The translations under genes and the position numbers were made by a program. Positions 50,590-60,892 of a stretch of DNA of 64,000 nt are shown here, piece after piece (position 1 is the stretch's first letter; every line of letters starts with the position of its first letter). The stretch covers positions 1 through 64,000 of the IMG/VR virus record IMGVR_UViG_3300043395_003024; one strand, 5' to 3'. Below the pieces are notes generated by a model. It searched no databases and was not told where the DNA came from. It saw nothing but the letters and a program-made list of their open reading frames with translations. This DNA is from a virus.

Positions 50590-52053
50590 TTATCCACCAA
50601 CATCAATCGATGTATAGGTTATGTCTAGGTCATCTAGAGACAGAACGGGGAGTGACCCCTTGTACCTAAACAGAATGTCATTGTCGTGCTTTGGCAGCCA
50701 TCCAGAACCTGTTGGAGTGAGTGTTAGTGACTCAACGTATACAACTCCTGGAAGTGAGCTGATTAGTGCAATTATTTGACTTTGCCTAATGCGGTCCAAT
50801 GACAGCGGGAAATTAGCTGGGCTAATAAAGTCTACAAGAGCATCTTCTATAGCTTCTATCAGGGATGATTGTTCGTATTGCTGATTAAGCTTTATTGCTC
50901 CTGATATTTCTAACGTAACTAGCTCTGGGTCAATGATGTCAAACGTAAGCCCGGCATTGGATTTAGAACGCACATCTGTAATGATGTCAAGTTTTTCTAT
51001 AGAGCTAAGCTCTGTGTTATTGCCATAAGCAACAACAGTTACGTATCCCTGAACGTCCTGTCCCGCATATGCGGAGCCCGTAACTACGGTACTGGCAGAG
51101 TTTCCGGCAACTTTTACAAAACTAAAAGTAGTATCTCCGGTTGCTGTAACTGTATGTTCGCCATTGAATGTTGCACTGACTGACGCATTAAAAATATCAA
51201 GCTCAACAACATCGCCAACTACAAATAAATGTGGGGCTTCGGTCTCAATAGTCGCAAGATTGCTATTTAGAAATGTTTTTATTACGCCAGATGAACGATT
51301 TACAGTTATGTCTCCTCCACCGCTATCGCCATTTGTAAGGTCAAATGTTTTTGCCCTTGTTATTACGCCTGGGTAATTTGTCAACAAATAAGCATCAACC
51401 TGCGCAGGACGGACGAGCGCGGAGGTGAGTGAACGTAGATATGTTGTGGCCTTTGATAGATAATCCTCGTCTGAGTCTTCGTTTATGCCATTGGCAAAAT
51501 TAGCAGGAGTTGCGATAACTGCAGAAACAATGTCTGTTCCAGATGACACTACAGACAACTCAATCCCTGGGGTGAGGGGCGGCATAACTCCTGCAGCTGT
51601 TGCTACAACTGTTGCGATTTCTGATGGGTATTCGGTCTCGCCCGGCGCGGTCGGTGGTATTACCAGTGCTGATGTTGTCTGAAAACCATATTGCTGAACC
51701 TCATCTTCAAATAGGGTGTCGTAAACAAATACGGTTCCAGCAGGAATTGTGGCTCCGTCATAAGAGCCAACGGTTATTTCAACATCTACTTCTGCCGGGA
51801 TAGCATCCTGCCTTTGATACCCGAGTATTTGCACAATGCCAGCCATAAGTCTGTCTGGCAAACGATTAATCGCGTTGATGTTTAGGGCGCTTATATATGC
51901 AGCAGCCTGAAATATGGCATCCTCTGGGGTCCCAACACGAAGATTGAAGTCCGGCAATGAAATGCGTGCTAGTTCAATTGAGTCTCTATATATATCCCCT
52001 GGCTCTTTATCAAAAATTGATAAGTCCACATATTCTGAAAAATCTGCTGGCAT
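50590..52053 (-). CDS. Baseplate J-like protein
   Basis: 487 residues. LRVGTPEDAIFQAAAYISALNINAINRLPDRLMAGIVQILGYQ and EVDVEITVGSYDGATIPAGTVFVYDT are the gpJ core; the C-terminus has the canonical ITDVRSKSNAGLTFDIIDPELVTLEI-type segment and VVYVESLTL. Forms the baseplate wedge ring with gp25 and gpI. Confidence 0.9.
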   Translation of the reverse strand: MPADFSEYVDLSIFDKEPGDIYRDSIELARISLPDFNLRVGTPEDAIFQAAAYISALNINAINRLPDRLMAGIVQILGYQRQDAIPAEVDVEITVGSYDGATIPAGTVFVYDTLFEDEVQQYGFQTTSALVIPPTAPGETEYPSEIATVVATAAGVMPPLTPGIELSVVSSGTDIVSAVIATPANFANGINEDSDEDYLSKATTYLRSLTSALVRPAQVDAYLLTNYPGVITRAKTFDLTNGDSGGGDITVNRSSGVIKTFLNSNLATIETEAPHLFVVGDVVELDIFNASVSATFNGEHTVTATGDTTFSFVKVAGNSASTVVTGSAYAGQDVQGYVTVVAYGNNTELSSIEKLDIITDVRSKSNAGLTFDIIDPELVTLEISGAIKLNQQYEQSSLIEAIEDALVDFISPANFPLSLDRIRQSQIIALISSLPGVVYVESLTLTPTGSGWLPKHDNDILFRYKGSLPVLSLDDLDITYTSIDVGG

Positions 52054-52066
52054 GGCTATTTGACCT

Positions 52067-52369
52067 TTAGCTTGTTATCTCAAACGAAACATTTACTTTT
52101 GACGAACCAGAAACAATATCCTTGCTCAAGATGTCTATTTTAGTTATTGTGACTTCTGGAACAAATTGCGACGCATTGAGCACGAACATGCTTTTATCAA
52201 TAACGCTGAACGATGGGTCGTATGAGCCAAACTGGGGACTCATTGGGTGCGTAGTCGGCTCAGTTAGCATGCAGATTGACAAAAGCTGCGCATAATAATC
52301 CGTTGTGTTTTCCTCGAGCTTCTGCAGCCCACTGGAGTCAAATCTGACGGGGAACTTCATCATTTGCAT
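52067..52369 (-). CDS. gp25-like baseplate wedge protein
   Basis: 100 residues. FPVRFDSSGLQKLEENTTDYYAQLLSICMLTEPTTHPMSPQFGSYDPSF is the GPW/gp25 fold: the EENT-like Glu and the R-to-M-P-F-G core. It polymerises sheath ends onto the baseplate. Placed between the OB-fold spike and gpJ, as in P2/T4. Confidence 0.85.
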   Translation of the reverse strand: MQMMKFPVRFDSSGLQKLEENTTDYYAQLLSICMLTEPTTHPMSPQFGSYDPSFSVIDKSMFVLNASQFVPEVTITKIDILSKDIVSGSSKVNVSFEITS

Positions 52370-52371
52370 AA

Positions 52372-52731
52372 CTATGCTCCCTCGAGTTCCTCTACGCGCT
52401 GAATTAAATTAGTCACCAAATTAAATAGAGTGTCATATTCCACTAATGTTGGGTATATGTTTGCTCTAATTCGTGAAGAGCCAAAAACAATAAGCTCAGT
52501 AAAGAATTCATCCGCAAAAGAGCACTTCACTGAATCCCCAACAGAGTAGTGAGAATTTGGAGTTGTATTTAGGGGGATAATCCCATCAAATGTTGACCCA
52601 AGTTCCAAAATATGAACAGAAATGGCTCCACGCTCGTCGACAGACTTGACCGTACCCGTGTAGAACCGCCCTGGTTTCAGGGGGTGAGATGACGCCTTGT
52701 CTGCGCTAATTATATCTGGACGCATATTCAT
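52372..52731 (-). CDS. OB-fold baseplate spike (gpV/gp5-like)
   Basis: 119 residues. PLKPGRFYTGTVKSVDERGAISVHILELG starts an OB-fold; the C-terminus is a helix (LFNLVTNLIQRVEELEG). No long beta-helix spike is present, so it may be the hub cap. Adjacent to gp25. Confidence 0.6.
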   Translation of the reverse strand: MNMRPDIISADKASSHPLKPGRFYTGTVKSVDERGAISVHILELGSTFDGIIPLNTTPNSHYSVGDSVKCSFADEFFTELIVFGSSRIRANIYPTLVEYDTLFNLVTNLIQRVEELEGA

Positions 52732-52767
52732 ACCTTACTATTTTAAATGAATTCGTGTGCCGACATG

Positions 52768-54495
52768 TCACCAGTTGCTATCTGTAGAGCCGGGGGTGTT
52801 GACAAGTGATGAAAAGGAAAACCCAGGAAATCTTTTTCTCATAATCAAGTTTTGTTGAAAACTAAGCAAAAAGGCATAATCGCGTGCGTTAAGCCTTGCT
52901 TCATTGATGGTTCCTCCGGCTATCACCCCAAGATGCTTAGCTGTGCCTGAATATCCACCGCCTTCGTTATACCGCGAAAGCACTTCATCTTCTGTTCTGG
53001 TAACTGCCACGCCATCTTTTGTATAAATAGTTGGCAGAATAACTGCCCTATATTCTGAGCCAGCCGCAACAACGTGGATAACTGGATTTGACCACAGCGT
53101 CATATATCCAGTCACCGAGCTACCGGATTTGTTCAATACAGGCACAATTGGTCGCTCCCAGAGGTCTATATTGCCGGTCAGAATAATTGTATTTCGCTGA
53201 TTTGTACTTGCCGGTATTCGGCCAACTTGCGCAGCATATGTTCGCGAAATGTTTGCATACTCCATCAGTGGGTATCTATACCTGTTGTCTGTGTCCGGCA
53301 GGTTTTCGCCAGTTATTCTCTTATCCGTCGATGGGCTTGAAATCGGTATACCTTTTTCTATTTGGGCAACCTGTGCGGTTGTCCTGATTGGCTGACCTAT
53401 AACTGCTGTTTGTTGGTATGTCTGCCCTATTGGAAGGAGCTTGATTTCCTCTTTTTCCTCATCTCTTGTTAAAGTTCTGAAGCTAATCGTGACTGGTTCT
53501 GGAACCATTTCTTTATAGGAAACTGCATCGACGATGTAGTACCCAGACATGTTTGGTACACGTCCAACGTATGCGGTCATCCCTGGTCTCACTTGAACGC
53601 CATTGAATCTCTCAACCAAACAGCTGCCTTCTGCTGCATACGGGTCGTTTGCCGATTTAGTTATTGTTGGACGCTCAACAAGTCGAAAATAACCGGGCGT
53701 TCCTACATACCCATCCCCGCTATTTGGCCATTGCAGTGGTATAAAGCGACGCGCAAGACGTTTAATTTTCTTCTTTTTTGTCTTCGGGTCGGCAACTTTC
53801 TTATTTATATACCGTATGTCTGTTCCCCATTTATGCATCAAAAATTTTTCAGATGCAAATATGAGTACTCCGTCTACTTCGAATAGTAAAAATTTTGCGT
53901 CATCTGCAAGTCTTTGCATTACAACCCATAGGTCTTCTTTTTGTTTAGAACCGCTCGATTTAGTAATTTTTTTAGCCTTGGATGTCTCTTCGCAATAGAA
54001 TTCTAATCCATATTTTTTCGCTGCATTTTTTATAAATTGAGTGCCATTGCCCTTTACCTCTCCAGGCTTCTTGTCGCGTTTCATTTGCTGAATTGCTTTT
54101 GTATAACACTTAACTGAATAGATTGCGCTGCCGCCTGGACCCTGCGAAACACTTACGTTGGCTATTTCAAACAGAAGTCTGATTGGGCGAACTTCTCCGG
54201 AGTAGGAGTTAACTCTGCCAAGCGTTTGAGTCTCATAAATCACATCTCGGCCGAGAATAAAATAATTATTTTGAGACATCTTTAAGTCAATATCAATAAC
54301 ATCGAATGACAACTCTGAAGCTAGAGATATCGAGTAACTAATATCTACAGATGTCACATTTGCTGATATGTCTGCCTGAAGATTATCTGGCAGTGATGCG
54401 ATGATTATTTTTCTTTCGAACGGCCCGCGAAAATTTGTTAAGTTTCTGCTGTCTTTATATGTATCGACAGTTTCTGGCAAAAAAACCCTAGACAT
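52768..54495 (-). CDS. Baseplate hub (gpD/gp27-like)
   Basis: 575 residues. ANVTSVDISYSISLASELSFDVIDID is the tail-hub strand pattern. GTQFIKNAAKKYGLEFYCEETSKAKKI, then DLWVVMQRLADDAKFLLFEVDGVLIFASEKF matches late-control-D-like hubs. C-terminal GGYSGTAKHLGVIAGGTINEARLNARDYAF is consistent with a trimeric hub. It links tail tube to spike. Confidence 0.75.
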   Translation of the reverse strand: MSRVFLPETVDTYKDSRNLTNFRGPFERKIIIASLPDNLQADISANVTSVDISYSISLASELSFDVIDIDLKMSQNNYFILGRDVIYETQTLGRVNSYSGEVRPIRLLFEIANVSVSQGPGGSAIYSVKCYTKAIQQMKRDKKPGEVKGNGTQFIKNAAKKYGLEFYCEETSKAKKITKSSGSKQKEDLWVVMQRLADDAKFLLFEVDGVLIFASEKFLMHKWGTDIRYINKKVADPKTKKKKIKRLARRFIPLQWPNSGDGYVGTPGYFRLVERPTITKSANDPYAAEGSCLVERFNGVQVRPGMTAYVGRVPNMSGYYIVDAVSYKEMVPEPVTISFRTLTRDEEKEEIKLLPIGQTYQQTAVIGQPIRTTAQVAQIEKGIPISSPSTDKRITGENLPDTDNRYRYPLMEYANISRTYAAQVGRIPASTNQRNTIILTGNIDLWERPIVPVLNKSGSSVTGYMTLWSNPVIHVVAAGSEYRAVILPTIYTKDGVAVTRTEDEVLSRYNEGGGYSGTAKHLGVIAGGTINEARLNARDYAFLLSFQQNLIMRKRFPGFSFSSLVNTPGSTDSNW

Positions 54496-54518
54496 ATATA
54501 TCTACGCTTTCAGCCATA

Positions 54519-56024
54519 TCAACCCTGCGCGTTTTCGTGGAAACACGCAGAGTTCGGAATGTGCCCTAAATTATTTGGAGCGGAATCTGTTGCATAATTT
54601 ATGCACGGTGTTGGGTCGCCGCCTGGTGTTGGCGTGGTCGGAACTTTTGGAACTTTTCTTAGCTTGGGCATGAATATTACTTGGTCTTTCGTTAGCCGAA
54701 CTTCCTGAATTGTCATGCTTACAGTTGCTCTACTTATCCTTCCAACCTCAACATTTGACCCCTGTGGCGTTCTCTGAACAGAGTTTATTGACATTTCAAC
54801 AATGGCCCATTCCCTGTAGTTTGCTTCAAGTGGCGTAAAAATTGCTGCCTCGTCAAACAGTGAGTCAAAGTTCGTAAACACAACAAGTTCTGGCCTATTG
54901 GCCATTCTCTGAAGTTGATGTAGCCGCGATTCGCAGTCCTCATACAGGCTTGAAATATTTTGCGTATAGCTTTCGACGACAAATTCAAATGATATTTTCA
55001 TCAGCTTGTTGTTTCGGTAATCAACTAGAGGAAAATTATTAACTCTATCGACCTCAGTCCATGTAATACCTATATTGGTATATTGAATATTGTTTGGCCT
55101 TAGGTTAAATATGTACGTATCAAGTACTACTTTTTGTGATGAAGTAGCTGACGCCGTCCTCTGTATCATTTTTGGTAGATTGTCAGGAGCGGATGTTGAT
55201 GTCCCTATTTGCGCTGACCCCTGCGAGTTGACGGTAAATGACCCAACCGCTCCCTGGGTGGTGCCAGTCCTAACCTGTGCTGTCTGCGTTGCCCGCCCAG
55301 CTGTTGCTCCACCAATAGCCATTGAACGCTCATCTAGAGAAGCAACAAGTGCTGATGCCGCGGATGATGAGGAACCCTGGGATATAAGCTCTTTAATCTG
55401 CGCAAAAGAAAAGTTATCTAAATTCATATCTTTTGCATCCCCAATAAACCTGTCCCAGCGAGACTGTGTAGGCTCATCGAAGTCCGGAAGTTCGGTGATT
55501 GCGTCAATGTTTGCCAAAACAAAGAACTTCTTCAGGAGTGGGTGATACCAGTGCTGAACCCATGTGTCTGACGTATCAGTAAATTTGCGCCACTTACGTA
55601 TCGTAGATGACTTGTACGGATTCTCGGAAAGCGGCAATCCCGACAGTCCCCAGTCAAATGTGAACCTGGTTGCTACATATATTGTATTGGCGTACACAAT
55701 TTTTTGATTAATTGGGTAATCATCGTATTTTGTAGTTCTCGGATTTGAATACGGTATTTGCGGAGCGCGTTTCGCCTGGTCATCTGACCACCCATATTCA
55801 TCGCCAGCTTCATATTCAATATAGTTTGCTTCGTTCGTAGCTACGTCTAAAAATGGCAACCAGTACATCTCATTAGATATGAGTGTGTAGTGTTCAGGAA
55901 ACTGTGGTGATGCTACGTCTGATGTCTGCTTATATCGCTGTTTTATTGGATAGCCTTTACGTAGACTTGCATTATCAGACTGCGTGTACCCAACGGTTAC
56001 GTAAAGAAGGTTTCCGTATGCCAT
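54519..56024 (-). CDS. Baseplate/tail-tip protein after the tape measure
   Basis: 501 residues. The central DTYIFNLRPNNIQYTNIGITWTEVDRVNNFPLVDYRNNKLMKISFEFVVESYTQNISSLYEDCESRLHQLQ resembles the proteins between tape measure and hub (gp53/XkdP-like). Residues ~215-290 are low complexity. Probably joins tube, hub and wedge. Confidence 0.6.
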   Translation of the reverse strand: MAYGNLLYVTVGYTQSDNASLRKGYPIKQRYKQTSDVASPQFPEHYTLISNEMYWLPFLDVATNEANYIEYEAGDEYGWSDDQAKRAPQIPYSNPRTTKYDDYPINQKIVYANTIYVATRFTFDWGLSGLPLSENPYKSSTIRKWRKFTDTSDTWVQHWYHPLLKKFFVLANIDAITELPDFDEPTQSRWDRFIGDAKDMNLDNFSFAQIKELISQGSSSSAASALVASLDERSMAIGGATAGRATQTAQVRTGTTQGAVGSFTVNSQGSAQIGTSTSAPDNLPKMIQRTASATSSQKVVLDTYIFNLRPNNIQYTNIGITWTEVDRVNNFPLVDYRNNKLMKISFEFVVESYTQNISSLYEDCESRLHQLQRMANRPELVVFTNFDSLFDEAAIFTPLEANYREWAIVEMSINSVQRTPQGSNVEVGRISRATVSMTIQEVRLTKDQVIFMPKLRKVPKVPTTPTPGGDPTPCINYATDSAPNNLGHIPNSACFHENAQG

Positions 56025-59000
56025 TAGCGGCGCTCCTTATTAGAGCGTTCCTTGGCTTCAATTTTTGCAATAACCATATTGGCGATAGCTTCTGGCGATT
56101 GATTAGTTCCGTTTATTTCAAATGAATAGTAGTTTGTTGTGTTTCCGCCTCCCGAAGAAACTGCAGAAACTGGACGCATGCTTGTCGTGTCTCCGATTCC
56201 AGGCCCTGGTACAACATGAAGGTGGCGATTTGCCATACTTCCGTGGAACTCGGCAAATCCGCCATTTGCATGCACAAGCTTTGCGTATTGACCAAGATTC
56301 TGTCCGATTAGGTCGTATGCAGCACCGGTGGCATGGTCTGAACTTGGAGAGCCAAGTGCATAATTTCTGAGGCTTGACGTTATTGTCCTCTTTCCGGTTA
56401 GCTGCCCATTCATTGCAGCATGGCGGGCCATTGTTTGAGACAGTTTGCTTGTAGATGTATCGCCGATGCGCCCTGCTCGTGATGTAGATGTATCTCCACT
56501 ATCTGGAGGTTTTAATTCACCAGTCTGAGAGTTGTACTTGAGCCCCTTTGTCCACCAGTCAGGACCGGCAGCTGGACCAGTAAATGCATCCTTAACTGCT
56601 TTATTGAAATTATCTAGTGCTGTTGCGATATCGCCAGTTGCATTGACAAGCTTATTTAGCTCTGTTTTGTCTTGTTGACCTACTGTAAGCCCCTGGAAAG
56701 CCGGATTGAGGGCAGCAAGTGCGGCAGCTGGGTCTTCTGAGTTAAGTGCTTCTTCAAGTGGGCTTAGTCTAAATCCTGCAGCATTTGCTCCAGCAGCAGG
56801 CCTTTGGCCATAGGCGGACAATTGCTTCAGGAATTTATCCTTATCTTCGGGACTCATTGATGCAATCGCGCCCTCAAGTCTCTTTGTATCAACAGTCATA
56901 CCCCTGTCGGCAAGAATTCCGCGAATTTGAGTTCCAGCTTCTGCTGCGACTCCTGTATTTATTTGCTGTTGTGCTTGCTGAAATAGGGGATTATTTAAGA
57001 AGAACTGTGACATGCCTTCAAATTCTTGGTTTTTACCAAATATTCCCTTATCTGCACCTTGTCCAAACATTTCATTGAATGCACCAAATGCTTTAAATGC
57101 ATCACCACCAGATGCAGCCAATATTTGCGAGAAAACCTGCTCCATACCGGCATTAACAGCACCCATTTTCGTGGCTTCGGAGCCTTTGCCGCGAAGAACA
57201 TCTCCAACTTGGCGCATATTTTGATTTAGGGCCTGCTGTGCTTCCTTCTGCTCTCTATCCTTCTTAAAAGGATTTGCACCAGCGAGGAATATATCAGTTA
57301 TTGCAGCATTTAGTTGGTCTTTATTTTTCTTAAGATTTTTTGTAAACTTTCCTAATAGTGTATCGTAATCGAGTGTTGCATCATAAAGATTTACGCCCAT
57401 AGTTTGGGCAAGTAATTCAAGTTCTGCAGTACTTTTGCCAGTTGCTCTAGATAGTGCATCAAGTCTTTTTGCGTTTACAGCATCTATTTTTGCATAGTCG
57501 TCTCTGAGGCCGCCTTCTTTAAAAATTTCATCTATCGTAGTCCCACCGGCGGCACGCATCGCCTTTTTTTGGTCAGCAGTAAGACCCTTAGCGCTCTGTG
57601 TTCTAAAATAGGCGTCGAGTGTTTGTTGCTTGCGATTATGATAATCGTACTTTACTGAACCATCTGTTTGTTTTTCGCCGACCACTCCTGCAGCCTCTAG
57701 TGATGAAATTATGTCAAGTCGTGCTTGTTGTGCTTTTTCTGACATGGTTTTACCCATTGTCAAAAATGATGCAGTAGCTCCGACTAGTGATTCACCACGT
57801 TCCTGTCTTTGTTTATTCATCTGCATATTTCCAATAGCAGAGCTTGTGGCTGTTTGATAAAGGCTAGTGAACTGCTCTCTTACGGCAGCACGCGCCTGCT
57901 TCATATTTTCTTTTCCTTTATTTATGGCGCCCATAATTCCACCAAAAACAAGACCAATAGCCGCACCAGCAATCGCTGCCTGTGGTCCGAACATCGCACC
58001 AAGTGAAGCACCGCCCGCGGCACCGGAAAGCGCACCCTTCATCGCGCCCTTTGCCTTCATCGCGCCACCAATGCCAGCAACGGCAAGTCCTGCACGTGGG
58101 TCAAATTGGGATACTGTTGCGCCTAGCGCCATTGCTCCACGCATCTCTTCTGGCGCATACTGGCTCATGAGGCCAAGACCCATGCTTGTGCCCATACGGC
58201 CCGTCATACTGCCAGCAAATTTTTGGTTGTAGGCTTGTCCAAATTTTGACTGGCTTCTCGTAACCCTATTCATTCCACGCTTATAGTCAAGCTTTGCAGC
58301 CATAGTTCGCAAGCGTCCAACTTTTTCACCACCTGGAGGGGCAATTATCTGGTCACGCCTAGCCCGAAGTTGTGCTTCTTGACCAGCTATGTCATAGAAC
58401 TCGCCTTTTTCCCTGTCAAAACCCGCAGAATTAAAATATGCCATGGCGCCTTTGTACCCACCGGCTGCTCGCTTCATGCCATATTTAACCTCCTGGAGCC
58501 CGCGTGAACCTGCGAGTTTTACACGCCTCGCATCATTGGCGATTCCCTGCCCGATGCCGACTGGGCGCGGCTCATTTTTGTACTGAGATACGGCACCCTT
58601 TGTGCGCAAAACTTTTTGGATTATCTGTTCTCTATCTGTTTTCGGAGTTAAACCCGTAATCCCTCTACCTGTCGCTATCGAGTGAAGCTCATCCATGGAG
58701 CGTCCACGCAGTGACTGTTCCGCCCTAAATCTTGCGCTCTTAAGGAGGTTGTAGTTTGGATTTGGTACGGTTGTTCCACCCGGCCCTCTCATTGTTGGGT
58801 TTGCATATGGGTCGGCTGGCTGACCAAATAGTGCATACCCAAGACCGCGCCCAGTCATCTTAAAATCTCTATAGTTGTCTCGTCTACGCGTATCTATGTC
58901 ACTGTATTTGACATTAAGACGGCTGCCAATTTTTACGCTTTTGCCAAATCGCGCATAATTATCTCTACTTATGTCTTTTATGTTTGAGTAAAGTGGCCTG

Positions 59001-60838
59001 CTTGGGTATACACCCATTGGCATGGTCATGCCTGGCGCTGCGTAGCTTCCGCTACCCCCGCCGTAAGCGCTTCCGTATGTTCCACGTCCACCAGATGACA
59101 AAGCTGTTGTGCCGTACCTGGCCGGGAGCGGAACTGGTCCGGGCCCACCAGCAAGCGTTGTACCATTGCGTGTCATTGGTCCGCCAGGCATGCCAACACT
59201 GACATTTGTTGCAGTGACTTGCATGTTTTGGGTAGTCATGCCAGCTTTCGGCATTAATTTACCCTTGACGCCAGCCATTCCCCTTCCAAGAACGCTGAAT
59301 CCGAGGATGGGTGCGAGAGCGCTAGCAAAACCCTTACCTGCACCAGCAGTGAATATGCCAGCAATCATATCAAACACCATTGTTAAGCCAGAAACAAGGT
59401 CATTGATAAATGGCAACATGTCCATGAACATCTTCTTTGTCTTCATGAAGAAATTAGACAGTGAATCAATTAATTTGCCGATTCTGTTTCCAAATTCAAC
59501 AACAGTGTCTTTATTCTCAACAAGAAGGTCCTTAAATAGATAAAGGTTGTCTGAACCACGCTTAAGTGCTTCCCACACTGGTTCAAAAGCTTTATATAGA
59601 ACTTTTGCGCCCTCTATGAGCGGGCGAAGTCTGTCCAAGAGCAGGTCCCACCCACGCCTAAACCGTGAAAACCAGTCACCCATTTTGTCGAATAACCCAA
59701 TAGCTCCTGGAAGATAATTTCTAATCATCTTCACAAGCCAGTTCGATGCTTTTTCTATGGCACTAGAAAAATTGTTTATAACGCCCTGTGTTCCGAAGCT
59801 GTACATGACTGCTCCGAGAATGCGCTGCATGTCGCGTCTAATAACATTGAAAACCTTGTCAAAAGCAACCTTGAGTGGTTCCAGGAACTGGTCACCAAAA
59901 TCAGCAAACTCACCCTTAACCCTGGTCATGTAGCCCTTGAGTTGACTTATTAGGGTGTTATTTACTGCGTCAAACTGGCCAGTGACGCCGCCCTTTTTAG
60001 CCAACTCACCAGACATAAGTAGGCTCTCAAATTGCTTCTTTGTCTTTACATTTGCCTTTTTAAGCGCCTGCTCCATTTCTGGACCAAGCTTTTTAGCCTC
60101 TGTAATGACGTCGGATATGCCCTTCTTCTTGTCTGAAAGCGCAGCTATAACTATTGATACCTGCTCTAAGCCCTTGGCTGGGTCTTGACCAGCAGAACCA
60201 AAATCCATAAGAGCTTTCAGAGCACCCTGGCTTTGATTTATTTGAGCTACGTTCATTGATTTTGACATATTTCCATATGCCTTATTCAGTGCCTCAACGC
60301 CAAGTGTTGCTAGGGCTGCATCACTTTGTAGGTTGCGCATACCCATGCGCGTCTGATTCATTGCTGAACCAAAAGCCGGTGCACCCTTTCCCCTGTACGC
60401 AAAAATCGCAGCTTGTTGCTCTCTTATTGCAGCGCTCGCAGACGCCAGGGCAACAGCCGCACCCGCAGCGCCGGCGGCTAACATATGCATAGCACTTCGG
60501 TATGTTTTTACCAAGAAGTTTCCTGCTGCAAACAGTGCGTGGATAGCAATCATCGAGGCACCGAGCGCTGCCATTTCTATGATTACGCCCTTAATTGCCA
60601 TTCCAAGGAACTTGGTAAGGCTCTTTCCGGCCATTTTTGCGCCGGCATCTATGAAGTCAAAGCTGCGTTTCCAGCCCTTTGTAACGCTTTCAAGATTTCT
60701 CTGCCCTAAAGCGGTGCCTCTTCCGCTTGAAAGTTTGTTGAGACGTTTTTGCAGGACGCCTAACTCGGCAATAGCACGACGTATTTCGCCAGTCTTAGCG
60801 TCAAATTTAATTTTTACTTTGACTACTTCGTCTGCCAT
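56024..60838 (-). CDS. Tape measure protein with C-terminal M15-like peptidase
   Basis: 1604 residues. The N-terminal helical region ends in hydrophobic segments (KGVIIEMAALGASMIAIHALFAAG, AAGAAGAAVALASASAAI); helical repeats and Gly/Ala-rich membrane-like stretches follow. The last ~130 residues carry SSDHATGAAYDLIGQN (SxHxxGxAxD) and RHLHVVPG, a peptidase M15-type site, consistent with peptidoglycan digestion during injection. The length predicts a tail of roughly 240 nm by the usual 1.5 angstrom per residue. Confidence 0.9.
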   Translation of the reverse strand: MADEVVKVKIKFDAKTGEIRRAIAELGVLQKRLNKLSSGRGTALGQRNLESVTKGWKRSFDFIDAGAKMAGKSLTKFLGMAIKGVIIEMAALGASMIAIHALFAAGNFLVKTYRSAMHMLAAGAAGAAVALASASAAIREQQAAIFAYRGKGAPAFGSAMNQTRMGMRNLQSDAALATLGVEALNKAYGNMSKSMNVAQINQSQGALKALMDFGSAGQDPAKGLEQVSIVIAALSDKKKGISDVITEAKKLGPEMEQALKKANVKTKKQFESLLMSGELAKKGGVTGQFDAVNNTLISQLKGYMTRVKGEFADFGDQFLEPLKVAFDKVFNVIRRDMQRILGAVMYSFGTQGVINNFSSAIEKASNWLVKMIRNYLPGAIGLFDKMGDWFSRFRRGWDLLLDRLRPLIEGAKVLYKAFEPVWEALKRGSDNLYLFKDLLVENKDTVVEFGNRIGKLIDSLSNFFMKTKKMFMDMLPFINDLVSGLTMVFDMIAGIFTAGAGKGFASALAPILGFSVLGRGMAGVKGKLMPKAGMTTQNMQVTATNVSVGMPGGPMTRNGTTLAGGPGPVPLPARYGTTALSSGGRGTYGSAYGGGSGSYAAPGMTMPMGVYPSRPLYSNIKDISRDNYARFGKSVKIGSRLNVKYSDIDTRRRDNYRDFKMTGRGLGYALFGQPADPYANPTMRGPGGTTVPNPNYNLLKSARFRAEQSLRGRSMDELHSIATGRGITGLTPKTDREQIIQKVLRTKGAVSQYKNEPRPVGIGQGIANDARRVKLAGSRGLQEVKYGMKRAAGGYKGAMAYFNSAGFDREKGEFYDIAGQEAQLRARRDQIIAPPGGEKVGRLRTMAAKLDYKRGMNRVTRSQSKFGQAYNQKFAGSMTGRMGTSMGLGLMSQYAPEEMRGAMALGATVSQFDPRAGLAVAGIGGAMKAKGAMKGALSGAAGGASLGAMFGPQAAIAGAAIGLVFGGIMGAINKGKENMKQARAAVREQFTSLYQTATSSAIGNMQMNKQRQERGESLVGATASFLTMGKTMSEKAQQARLDIISSLEAAGVVGEKQTDGSVKYDYHNRKQQTLDAYFRTQSAKGLTADQKKAMRAAGGTTIDEIFKEGGLRDDYAKIDAVNAKRLDALSRATGKSTAELELLAQTMGVNLYDATLDYDTLLGKFTKNLKKNKDQLNAAITDIFLAGANPFKKDREQKEAQQALNQNMRQVGDVLRGKGSEATKMGAVNAGMEQVFSQILAASGGDAFKAFGAFNEMFGQGADKGIFGKNQEFEGMSQFFLNNPLFQQAQQQINTGVAAEAGTQIRGILADRGMTVDTKRLEGAIASMSPEDKDKFLKQLSAYGQRPAAGANAAGFRLSPLEEALNSEDPAAALAALNPAFQGLTVGQQDKTELNKLVNATGDIATALDNFNKAVKDAFTGPAAGPDWWTKGLKYNSQTGELKPPDSGDTSTSRAGRIGDTSTSKLSQTMARHAAMNGQLTGKRTITSSLRNYALGSPSSDHATGAAYDLIGQNLGQYAKLVHANGGFAEFHGSMANRHLHVVPGPGIGDTTSMRPVSAVSSGGGNTTNYYSFEINGTNQSPEAIANMVIAKIEAKERSNKERR

Positions 60839-60892
60839 GCCTACTCCGAGTGATTTTTAAGTCACGTGAGTGTAAGGCGGCCGAGCTATGGG

